From an uncultured Collinsella sp. (GTDB taxonomy: Bacteria > Actinomycetota > Coriobacteriia > Coriobacteriales > Coriobacteriaceae), in the NCBI GenBank assembly GCA_900757265.1, contig CAAENW010000043.1, forward strand, positions 1 to 5,388: a DNA stretch of 5,388 nucleotides, read 5' to 3'. Every line of letters begins with the position of its first letter. Position 1 is the stretch's first letter. This document shows positions 1-5,388 of the stretch, piece by piece. The position numbers and the translations under genes are program-made. The notes under the pieces were generated by a model that was not told the DNA's origin, did no database searches, and worked only from the letters and a program-made list of their open reading frames with translations.

Positions 1-900
1 ATGGATACCATCTATCGTCAGCTCGAGACCCAGCCGCGTACCAAAGAGGGCGTGTTTTGGCACAAGGCCGTCTATCCCAACCAGATCTGGCTCGATGGCA
101 TGTACATGGCTCAGCCGTTCTACATGCAGTACGAGCTGAGCTTCCACAACCGCCGTGCCTGCTCGGATAGCTTCCATATGTTCCAAGTGGTGCATGACCT
201 GATGCGCAACCCCCTCAACGGCCTGTACTATCACGCCTACGACGCGAGTCGCAAGCAGTTCTGGTGCGATCCCGTTACCGGTCTTTCGGCCAACTTCTGG
301 CTGCGCGCCGAGGGCTGGTTTGCCATGGCGCTCATCGATACCTGGGAGCTCATGCCGCCTTCGATGTCGGCAGAGAAGGACGAGATCCGTAAGATGTTCC
401 ACGACCTGATCGACGCTATGCTGCCGTATCAGGACGAGAAGACCGGCATGTGGCACCAGGTCATCAACCTGCCCAATATCGCCCCCAACTATCTGGAGGA
501 GTCGGGCAGCGCGATTTTTGCCAATGCCATCATGAAGGGCGTGCGCCTGGGCGTGCTGGGCGAGCGCTACTACCAGTACGGCCGCCGTGCGTTTGACGGC
601 ATCTGCGATACGTGCCTGTCCGAGCGCGACGGGCAGCTGGCGCTCGACAACATCTGCCTGGTGGCGGGTCTTGGCAACGCCGCGCACCGCGAGGGCACGT
701 TTGGGTATTACATGAGCGAGCCTGTGGTCAAAAATGATGCAAAGGGTGTGGCGCCGCTGGTGCTCGCCTATATCGAGACTATGCATCACGACAAGCTAGC
801 CGGTAGGCGCGATCCGCTCGCCCCTTCGGGCGTGTGCTCCATCGACGATCCGTTTGGCGGATACACCCCGGGCATCAACGCTCAAAAGGGGCGTGAATAG
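1..900 (+). CDS. GH105 unsaturated rhamnogalacturonyl/glucuronyl hydrolase, 5'-partial
   Basis: This is a glycoside hydrolase of family 105 (YteR/YesR type). The family hydrates the 4,5-unsaturated uronic acid at the non-reducing end of oligosaccharides left by pectate or rhamnogalacturonan lyases, usually in the cytosol. Visible family signatures are FWHKxxYPNQIWLDGMYMAQPF (residues 19-40, with Asp32 at the position of YteR's catalytic Asp143), HAYD (78-81), WCDPVTG (88-94), FWLRAEGW (99-106), GMWHQV (149-154), YLEESGSAIFANAI (164-177) and SEPVVKNDAKGVAPLVLAY (239-257). Asp32 lies about 110 residues earlier than in YteR (about 373 aa), so the first helices of the (alpha/alpha)6 barrel are missing. 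The ATG at base 1 is probably an internal Met of a gene that begins upstream of the window. About 36 residues (264-299) follow the last conserved helix and resemble nothing I know. The stop is one base before the next start, suggesting an operon. The family call is firm; the exact substrate is not. Confidence 0.9.
   Translation: MDTIYRQLETQPRTKEGVFWHKAVYPNQIWLDGMYMAQPFYMQYELSFHNRRACSDSFHMFQVVHDLMRNPLNGLYYHAYDASRKQFWCDPVTGLSANFWLRAEGWFAMALIDTWELMPPSMSAEKDEIRKMFHDLIDAMLPYQDEKTGMWHQVINLPNIAPNYLEESGSAIFANAIMKGVRLGVLGERYYQYGRRAFDGICDTCLSERDGQLALDNICLVAGLGNAAHREGTFGYYMSEPVVKNDAKGVAPLVLAYIETMHHDKLAGRRDPLAPSGVCSIDDPFGGYTPGINAQKGRE
884..891 (+). promoter_or_regulatory. Ribosome binding site deciding the start of the TIM-barrel gene
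   Basis: AAAAGGGG lies within the last codons of the GH105 gene. It is 10 bases before GTG 902 but only one base before GTG 893, so 902 is the better start. The placement implies translational coupling between the two genes. Confidence 0.55.
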
Positions 901-901
901 C

Positions 902-1807
902 GTGGGGGCCATTACTCCGGGCATACGCCTGCACGACCTTCCGCAGGGGACCGTCGAGGAGCGCATTCGCATGGCAGGAGAGCTGGGCTTTTCGTGCATT
1001 CAGCTGCCGAGCAAGGTGCTCTATGCATCGATGGGAATCGATCGGGGAGGCCTGACCCGCGAGCTTGCCGACCATTTGCGTGCGGTGCTCGATGAGGCGG
1101 ACGTTTCGGTTGCCGTGCTCGGCTGCTATAAGAATCTGGCGACGCCCGATCGACAACAGCTCATGGATAACTTTGCCGAGTACGAGGCATGCTTGAACTT
1201 TGCCCAGATGCTCGGCGGCTGCCCGGTTGGCACCGAGACCGGTCGTCCCAATGCGCAGAACCGCGTTGCTGACGACCGTATGACCGACGAGGCACTCGAT
1301 GCGTTTATGGACGGACTCGCACGTGTCTGCGAGCGCGCCGAGGCCGTTGGTGGGCAAATACTGATTGAGCCCGGCTGGAACGAGACGGTCAACACGCCGG
1401 ATCGCTGCCGTGAGGTGCTGGAGCGCGTTTCGAGCCCAGCGCTCGGCGTGATCTACGACCCGGTGTCGCTGCTGCACCCCAGCGTCGTTAACGAGGCACA
1501 GGAAATCACAGCGCGTATGCTCTACTTGTGCGGCAGCAAGATTCGCGTGCTGCACGCCAAGGATTTTGAGGTCGTCGACAACGAGGACGAAGCCGGTTGG
1601 TGTGACGGCACGGGTTCGCGCCTGGCGTGTCACGGCGTGGGCGAGACGGGCCGCTATGACTTTGAGCCCGTGGTGGCCTGGGCGGCTGCCGCCTGTCCGG
1701 GGATTCCTTGCGTGGTCGAGAACAGCGTGCCGGCGACGGCGGCTAGCTGCCTGGCGACACTCGAGCGCATGTCCGCTCACTGCGGGGTTTCGCATCGCGA
1801 GATATAG
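902..1807 (+). CDS. Sugar phosphate isomerase/epimerase-like TIM-barrel protein
   Basis: This is a 301-residue protein of the xylose-isomerase-like TIM-barrel superfamily (AP endonuclease 2 fold), whose members isomerise, epimerise or dehydrate sugars and inositols using a divalent metal. An N-terminal strand and first helix (residues 1-30) lead into the barrel. Likely metal ligands appear in the usual order: Glu156 in ILIEPG, Asp186 in VIYDPV, His218 in VLHAKDF and Glu273 in CVVENS. A G-x-G-x-x-x-x-x-DF segment at about 245-254 resembles the family's GxGxxDF loop. I chose GTG 902 from its ribosome-site spacing. GTG 893 and TTG 854 are in frame but poorly spaced or deep inside the upstream gene. 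It begins one base after the GH105 stop, so it probably works on a sugar from the same pathway, perhaps derived from unsaturated galacturonate or rhamnose. I cannot tell whether it is an isomerase, an epimerase or a dehydratase. No clear terminator follows it. Confidence 0.82.
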   Translation: MGAITPGIRLHDLPQGTVEERIRMAGELGFSCIQLPSKVLYASMGIDRGGLTRELADHLRAVLDEADVSVAVLGCYKNLATPDRQQLMDNFAEYEACLNFAQMLGGCPVGTETGRPNAQNRVADDRMTDEALDAFMDGLARVCERAEAVGGQILIEPGWNETVNTPDRCREVLERVSSPALGVIYDPVSLLHPSVVNEAQEITARMLYLCGSKIRVLHAKDFEVVDNEDEAGWCDGTGSRLACHGVGETGRYDFEPVVAWAAAACPGIPCVVENSVPATAASCLATLERMSAHCGVSHREI

Positions 1808-1900
1808 CATTGGCTTTTGCCGTGGCAGCATATTGAGTTTGCCTGATTGAGGGCGGCGGTGAAGGGTTTTTTTATCGTCGCCTCATTGGATTACATCAAA

Positions 1901-1908
1901 AAGGGGAG
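1901..1908 (+). promoter_or_regulatory. Ribosome binding site for the GltD-like gene
   Basis: AAGGGGAG lies four bases before GTG 1913. It decides that start over the in-frame TTG codons at 1847 and 1886, which have no comparable site. The start also falls just ahead of the conserved cysteine-rich N-terminus. Confidence 0.65.
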
Positions 1909-1912
1909 TTGC

Positions 1913-3130
1913 GTGGCTATCCACATTGTCGAAGAGGCGAATCGTTGCCTAGGTTGCAAAAAGGCGTTCTGTCAGCTTAAAGGCTGCCCGGTTCAGACGC
2001 CTATCCCGCAGGTTATCGATCTGTTCAAACAACGCCGTCTGGAAGAGGCGGGTGAGCTGCTGTTCCAGAACAATCCCATGAGTGCGGTCTGTTCCATGAT
2101 CTGTAACCATTCGGGCCAGTGTGAGGGTGCGTGCATCCAGGGCCGTAAGGGCACACCGGTGCATTTTTCGAGCATCGAGAACTATATCTCGACTGCATAT
2201 TTGGACCGCAAGGAGTGGAAGCCCTCGCCGTCGTGCGGCAAGCAGGTTGCCGTGGTCGGTTCCGGTCCTGCCGGCATTACCGTGGCCATTAAGATGGCCC
2301 AGTTGGGCTGTGCCGTCACGGTGTTTGAACAGCGCCCCGAGATCGGCGGCGTGCTGGAGTACGGCATCCCCGAGTTTCGCCTGCCCCGTGCTCTCGTGCA
2401 AAAGTATCGTCACGTGATGTGCTCGCTCGGCGTGCGCGTCCGTCCCTCGACCACCATCGGTGGCGCGCTTCATATCGACGACCTGCTGCGCGACGGTTAC
2501 GATGCAGTCTTTGTCGGTACCGGTACCTGGCGCGCCCGCAAGCTGGGTATTCCCGGCGAGTCGCGTGGCAACGTACTGTTTGGTATCGATTACCTGGTCG
2601 ATCCCACGAGCGTGGCGATCGGTCAGAACGTGGCGGTTATCGGCGCCGGCAACGTGGCCATGGATGTTGCCCGTACGGCCCTGCGCTCAGGTGCTCGCAA
2701 GGTTACCGTGTATGCCCGATCGCGCCATATCTCGGCCATCGATGACGAGGTGGAGCTGACCGAGCTTGACGGTGCCGAGATCGTGCGCGGCAAGGCGATC
2801 TGCGCCATCGACGATAACGGTCCGGTGTTCGAGACGGCTATCTTTGACGAGGACGACAACGTGGTGGGCTACGAGGAAGAACTTGACCATGTGCCCGCTG
2901 ACACGGTTGTGATTGCGGCCTCGCAGGTGCCTAAGGACAAGTTGGTGCTTACGACGGGCGGTCTGGAGACCGACCATCGCGGCCTTCTTTCGGTCGATGA
3001 GCACGGCATGACCACCGTGCCGGGCGTCTTTGCCGCCGGCGACGTGGTCAACGGCCCGCTCACCGTGGTCCATGCCGTAGCCGGCGCCAAGCTCGCCGTC
3101 GAAGGCATGACCAGCTACCTGGGCCTCTAA
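1913..3130 (+). CDS. GltD-like NAD(P)H-dependent iron-sulfur FAD oxidoreductase
   Basis: This is a 405-residue cytosolic flavoprotein of the glutamate synthase small-subunit / NfnL / dihydropyrimidine dehydrogenase N-terminal class, which moves electrons between NADPH, FAD and two [4Fe-4S] clusters to a partner domain or protein. The N-terminus has Cys12, 15, 20 and 25, then Cys60, 64, 70 and 74. By analogy with dihydropyrimidine dehydrogenase, one cluster would use 12/15/20/74 and the other 25/64/70 plus an acidic or amide residue, probably Glu89. The FAD Rossmann motif GSGPAG is at 116-121 with Glu139 after the second strand, followed by the family signature GGVLEYGIPEFRLP (145-158). The NADPH motif GAGNVAMDVA is at 244-253, with Arg269 and Arg271 suited to the 2'-phosphate. 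The C-terminal FAD motif GVFAAGDV is at 371-378. At 405 residues it is shorter than typical GltD (about 470). No gltB or nfn partner adjoins it, so a role in glutamate synthesis should not be assumed. The 105-base upstream gap shows no convincing promoter. Confidence 0.87.
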   Translation: MAIHIVEEANRCLGCKKAFCQLKGCPVQTPIPQVIDLFKQRRLEEAGELLFQNNPMSAVCSMICNHSGQCEGACIQGRKGTPVHFSSIENYISTAYLDRKEWKPSPSCGKQVAVVGSGPAGITVAIKMAQLGCAVTVFEQRPEIGGVLEYGIPEFRLPRALVQKYRHVMCSLGVRVRPSTTIGGALHIDDLLRDGYDAVFVGTGTWRARKLGIPGESRGNVLFGIDYLVDPTSVAIGQNVAVIGAGNVAMDVARTALRSGARKVTVYARSRHISAIDDEVELTELDGAEIVRGKAICAIDDNGPVFETAIFDEDDNVVGYEEELDHVPADTVVIAASQVPKDKLVLTTGGLETDHRGLLSVDEHGMTTVPGVFAAGDVVNGPLTVVHAVAGAKLAVEGMTSYLGL

Positions 3131-3145
3131 CCCATCCCACCCATC

Positions 3146-3216
3146 AGTTGCGGTGGAATACGGACTGTTTTGGCTGTCAAAGGCCTTATCTACTCCGTAT
3201 TCCACCGCAACTTTTT
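3146..3216 (+). terminator. Perfect 19-bp inverted repeat plus T-run, probable terminator
   Basis: The arms at 3146-3164 and 3194-3212 are exact reverse complements (AGTTGCGGTGGAATACGGA on the left), separated by 29 bases. The right arm ends in T and runs on into four more T residues (3213-3216). It sits 15 bases after the GltD-like stop, as a rho-independent terminator would. The 29-base loop is much longer than usual and the arms are only about half G/C. It could therefore also be a dispersed palindromic repeat that doubles as a terminator. Confidence 0.6.
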
Positions 3217-3265
3217 GTGGGCTGAGTAAAAGCCGGGGGAGCGTGCGCGTCGGGTGCAGCGCAGG

Positions 3266-3290
3266 TACTGATATGATAGGTGTGTCAGTA
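3266..3290. promoter_or_regulatory. Candidate operator: dyad TACTGA-N13-TCAGTA over the promoter
   Basis: The six-base arms at 3266-3271 and 3285-3290 are exact reverse complements. They bracket the -10 element and the expected transcription start, which is a natural place for a dimeric repressor. The short arms could occur by chance, and no regulator gene is in the window. Confidence 0.35.
3269..3277 (+). promoter_or_regulatory. Extended -10 promoter for the OYE-type reductase gene
   Basis: TG-A-TATGAT gives an extended -10 box with five of six matches to TATAAT. No good -35 hexamer is seen 16-18 bases upstream (about 3249-3254), which is tolerated by extended -10 promoters. Transcription would start near 3284, leaving a leader of about 43 bases. 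Confidence 0.45.
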
Positions 3291-3293
3291 ACT

Positions 3294-3306
3294 GCCGCCG
3301 AGCGGC
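3294..3306 (+). other. Small leader hairpin before the OYE-type gene
   Basis: GCCGC and GCGGC pair around a three-base loop in the presumed 5' leader, eight bases before the ribosome site core. It is short and may have no function. Confidence 0.2.
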
Positions 3307-3313
3307 TCAAACG

Positions 3314-3319
3314 AAAGGA
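3314..3319 (+). promoter_or_regulatory. Ribosome binding site setting ATG 3327
   Basis: AAAGGA lies seven bases before ATG 3327. The reading frame stays open upstream to about 3153, but that stretch crosses the inverted repeat and the promoter and shows no protein homology. The start at 3327 is therefore preferred. Confidence 0.75.
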
Positions 3320-3326
3320 ACCCTGT

Positions 3327-5276
3327 ATGGAGTCCTCCGCCTACCCAATGCTCTTTAGCCCGATCAAGGTCGGTACGACCGAGGTCAAGAACCGCGTCTT
3401 TATGCCGCCGGTGTCCACCAACCTGGCCGATCATGGCTATGTGACCGACGACTTGGTCGACCACTACCGCGCCCGCGCCAAGGGCGGCGTGGGCCTCATC
3501 ATTACCGAGGTCGTGACGGTCGAGCCTACCTATACCTATCTGCCGGGTGACATGTGCTGCTACGATGACACGTTTATCCCCGGCTGGAAAAAGCTCGCCG
3601 CGGCCGTCCACGAGTACGGCTGCAAGATCATGCCGCAGCTCTTCCACCCCGCCTACATGGCCTTTAACATTCCGGGCACGCCGCGCCTGATCGCTCCGTC
3701 TTTTGTGGGCCCGTCCTATGCCCGCGAGGCGCCGCGTCCTATCACGGTCGATGAGATCCACGAGCTCACGCATCAGTTTGGTGACGCTGCCGTGCGCATG
3801 CAGAAGGCCGGTGTCGACGGCGTCGAGGTCCATGCGGCACACGCCCACGGCATGCTCGGCGGCTTTTTGACCCCGCTCTATAACAAGCGCACCGACGAGT
3901 ACGGTGGCTCGCTCGACGCCCGCATGCGCTTCCTGCTCGAGGTCATCGCCGAGATTCGCGAGCGCTGCGGCAAGGACTTTATCATCGACGTCCGTATCTC
4001 GGGCGACGAGTACACCGATGGCGGCCTGACCCTCAACGACATGATCTATGTCTCGCGTCGCTTGGAGAAGGCCGGCGTCGACATGATCCACGTGTCGGGC
4101 GGCACCACCATCAAGCGCGGTTCTGCAATTCCCGCCGCCGGCACGCAGCAGGCCTCGCACGCCGCCTGCTCGCGCGAGATCAAAAAGCACGTCAACATTC
4201 CCGTTGCCACGGTCGGCCGCATTAACGAGGCATGGATTGCCGAGGAACTGATCGAGGACGGCGCCGCCGACATCTGCATGATGGGCCGTGCCAATCTGTG
4301 CGATGCCGAGTTCTGCAACAAGGCGGCTGCCGGCAACGCCGACGAGATCCGTCCCTGCATCGGCTGCCTGCGCTGCCTGAACGGCATCATGTTTGGCAAG
4401 CGCATCTCCTGCACCGTCAACCCGGACGTGGAGCGCGACGAGGCCGGCTATGAGCCTGCCGCCGAGGCCAAGAACGTGCTCGTTGTGGGCGCCGGTCCTG
4501 CGGGCATGGAGGCAGCCTACATTGCCGCCAAGCGCGGCCACAACGTGGTGCTCGTGGATAAGCAGGACGAGCCGGGCGGCGAGATGCGCATCGCGGCCGT
4601 TCCGCCGGCAAAGCAGGAGCTCACGCGCGTGATCAAGTATCAGTACCGTCGCCTGGCCGAGGCCGGCGTCACATGCGTCTTTGGTACCGAGCTGACCGCC
4701 GAGGACATCCAGCGCGACTACGCGGGTTACGAGGTTGTCCTGGCCTATGGCGCCGAACCCATCGCCCCGGCCTTTATGCAGGGCTTTAAGCAGGTCATGA
4801 CGGCTGATGACCTGCTGGGCGGCAAGGCTTTCCCGGGCAAGAAGATTGTCATTGTGGGCGGCGGCACCGTTGGCTGCGAGACGGCCGATTACCTGGCCCC
4901 GTTGGTCAACGATCTGTCGCCGGCAAACCGCGACGTCACCGTTATCGAGATGACCAAGACGCTCGCCGCCAACGAGGGCGGCGCCGGTCGCGCGGTCCTC
5001 ATCACGCGTATGCTTTCCAAGGGCGTTCACGTGCTGACCGAGGCCAAGGTGACCGAGATTACCGAGGACACCATCAGTTACGAAAAGGACGGCGAGGTCC
5101 ACACCATCGCCGACGCCGACACGCTGGTGCTTGCCATGGGTTACCGCCCCAACACCAAGCTGGCCGATGACCTTGCCGTTGCCGGCGTTGCCACCCACGT
5201 GCTGGGCGATGCCCAGAAGTGCGGCAACATCCGCGACGCCATCGGCGACGGCTACAAGGTCGCCTGCGAGCTGTAG
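3327..5276 (+). CDS. OYE-type NAD(P)H-dependent enoate/dienoyl reductase (FMN, [4Fe-4S], FAD)
   Basis: This 649-residue enzyme has the architecture of 2,4-dienoyl-CoA reductase (FadH), clostridial 2-enoate reductase, BaiCD/BaiH and trimethylamine dehydrogenase. NAD(P)H reduces FAD, electrons pass through [4Fe-4S] to FMN, and FMN reduces an activated C=C bond. Residues 8-340 form the Old Yellow Enzyme TIM barrel: LFSPIKVGTTEVKNRVFMPPVS (9-30), EVHAAH (167-172), NKRTDEYGGS (186-195), DVRISGDE (221-228) and the phosphate-binding MMGRANL (318-324). Cys344, 347, 350 and 362 (CX2CX2CX11C) bind the cluster. FAD motif GAGPAG is at 388-393. The NAD(P)H motif GGGTVG is at 511-516 with acidic Glu541 after the second strand, hinting at NADH preference. 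His169 and His172 match the substrate-binding pair of OYEs, but the usual Tyr two residues later is absent: the segment reads AHGM (173-176). The H-x-G-R loop is HPAY (107-110). The substrate is unknown; enoates, enones, steroids or aryl acrylates are all plausible. It has its own promoter and terminator, so it is probably monocistronic. Confidence 0.9.
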   Translation: MESSAYPMLFSPIKVGTTEVKNRVFMPPVSTNLADHGYVTDDLVDHYRARAKGGVGLIITEVVTVEPTYTYLPGDMCCYDDTFIPGWKKLAAAVHEYGCKIMPQLFHPAYMAFNIPGTPRLIAPSFVGPSYAREAPRPITVDEIHELTHQFGDAAVRMQKAGVDGVEVHAAHAHGMLGGFLTPLYNKRTDEYGGSLDARMRFLLEVIAEIRERCGKDFIIDVRISGDEYTDGGLTLNDMIYVSRRLEKAGVDMIHVSGGTTIKRGSAIPAAGTQQASHAACSREIKKHVNIPVATVGRINEAWIAEELIEDGAADICMMGRANLCDAEFCNKAAAGNADEIRPCIGCLRCLNGIMFGKRISCTVNPDVERDEAGYEPAAEAKNVLVVGAGPAGMEAAYIAAKRGHNVVLVDKQDEPGGEMRIAAVPPAKQELTRVIKYQYRRLAEAGVTCVFGTELTAEDIQRDYAGYEVVLAYGAEPIAPAFMQGFKQVMTADDLLGGKAFPGKKIVIVGGGTVGCETADYLAPLVNDLSPANRDVTVIEMTKTLAANEGGAGRAVLITRMLSKGVHVLTEAKVTEITEDTISYEKDGEVHTIADADTLVLAMGYRPNTKLADDLAVAGVATHVLGDAQKCGNIRDAIGDGYKVACEL

Positions 5277-5333
5277 GCTCTTGGCAAATAGGGGAGCGGC
5301 CGCCTTGCGGTGACTTAAGCGATAGCCAATCTA

Positions 5334-5372
5334 AAAAGGCGCCGCGACACATGGATCGTCGCGGCGCCTTTT
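5334..5372. terminator. Strong bidirectional rho-independent terminator
   Basis: A perfect 15-bp stem (5334-5348 with 5358-5372) has a nine-base loop and a G/C core, GGCGCCGCGAC, flanked by an A-run on the left and a T-run on the right. It can therefore terminate transcription from either side. It lies 57 bases after the reductase stop and closes that transcription unit. Confidence 0.9.
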
Positions 5373-5388
5373 GTCTGGCGGTTTGTTG

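Noticed and set aside
868..924. An eight-base direct repeat (CCGGGCAT) at 868 and 917 around the GH105/TIM-barrel junction
   Set aside because: Too short to distinguish from chance in G/C-rich coding sequence; no sign of an attachment site or duplication.
875..1831. A 318-codon open frame on the - strand opposite the TIM-barrel gene
   Set aside because: It is a shadow frame with Arg/His/Ala-rich composition and no motif; the + strand carries the metal-ligand pattern of the isomerase family.
1852..1882. A nine-pair stem (with two G-U pairs) enclosing a run of seven T residues in the gap after the TIM-barrel gene, considered as a terminator
   Set aside because: The T-run is in the loop instead of after the stem, so it does not have the form of a rho-independent terminator; it may be chance.
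1847..1912. A 22-residue N-terminal extension of the GltD-like protein from TTG 1847
   Set aside because: There is no ribosome site at 1847, whereas AAGGGGAG precedes GTG 1913 at a workable distance.
3153..3326. A 58-residue N-terminal extension of the OYE-type reductase
   Set aside because: It would translate through the inverted repeat and the promoter, has no family homology, and a good ribosome site precedes ATG 3327.
3285..5198. A 637-codon open frame on the - strand opposite the OYE-type reductase gene
   Set aside because: Its length follows from strong G/C third-position bias of the true gene. The translation is Gly/Ala/Val/His/Arg-rich with no recognisable domain, and the + strand gene is unmistakable.
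5296..5310. GCGGCCGC palindrome and a CCGC/GCGG mini-hairpin after the reductase stop
   Set aside because: Very short and expected in high-G+C DNA. The strong terminator just downstream explains the region.

Overview
This window looks like part of the chromosome of a high-G+C, anaerobic, gut-type bacterium. My best guess is an actinobacterial Coriobacteriia member such as Collinsella. That guess is an inference from strong G/C third-position bias, GTG starts behind AGGGG-type ribosome sites, a pectin-type glycoside hydrolase, and two iron-sulfur flavoproteins typical of anaerobes. No marker gene in the window fixes the taxonomy. All four genes lie on the + strand and there is little non-coding DNA; the longest gap is 196 bases.

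Left block (1-1807): the C-terminal three quarters of a GH105 unsaturated glucuronyl/galacturonyl hydrolase is followed one base later by a sugar phosphate isomerase/epimerase-like TIM-barrel protein. The second gene's ribosome site lies inside the end of the first. This pair reads as the tail of an operon for plant cell-wall (rhamnogalacturonan-type) oligosaccharide breakdown. GH105 would release a 4,5-unsaturated uronic acid, and the TIM-barrel enzyme may isomerise or epimerise a downstream sugar. The exact sugar cannot be read from the sequence.

Middle (1808-3130): after a 105-base gap comes a compact, stand-alone GltD-like NADPH oxidoreductase. It has two N-terminal [4Fe-4S] sites, an FAD domain and an NADPH domain. 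No glutamate synthase large subunit or Nfn partner is next to it, so its electron partner is unknown.

Gap (3131-3326): this holds a perfect 19-bp inverted repeat followed by a T-run, which is a probable terminator or a dispersed palindromic repeat. It also holds an extended -10 promoter sitting inside a second, shorter dyad, which is a candidate operator. The next gene therefore appears to have its own transcription start.

Right block (3327-5388): a 649-residue enzyme of the Old Yellow Enzyme / 2,4-dienoyl-CoA reductase / 2-enoate reductase class (FMN barrel, [4Fe-4S], FAD and NAD(P)H domains) is followed by a strong bidirectional terminator. Its active site keeps the His-x-x-His pair but does not have tyrosine at the usual proton-donor position. 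This is the most biochemically interesting feature here. I found no CRISPR array, mobile element, tRNA, rRNA or evident defence system, and nothing that amounts to a clearly new multi-gene system.
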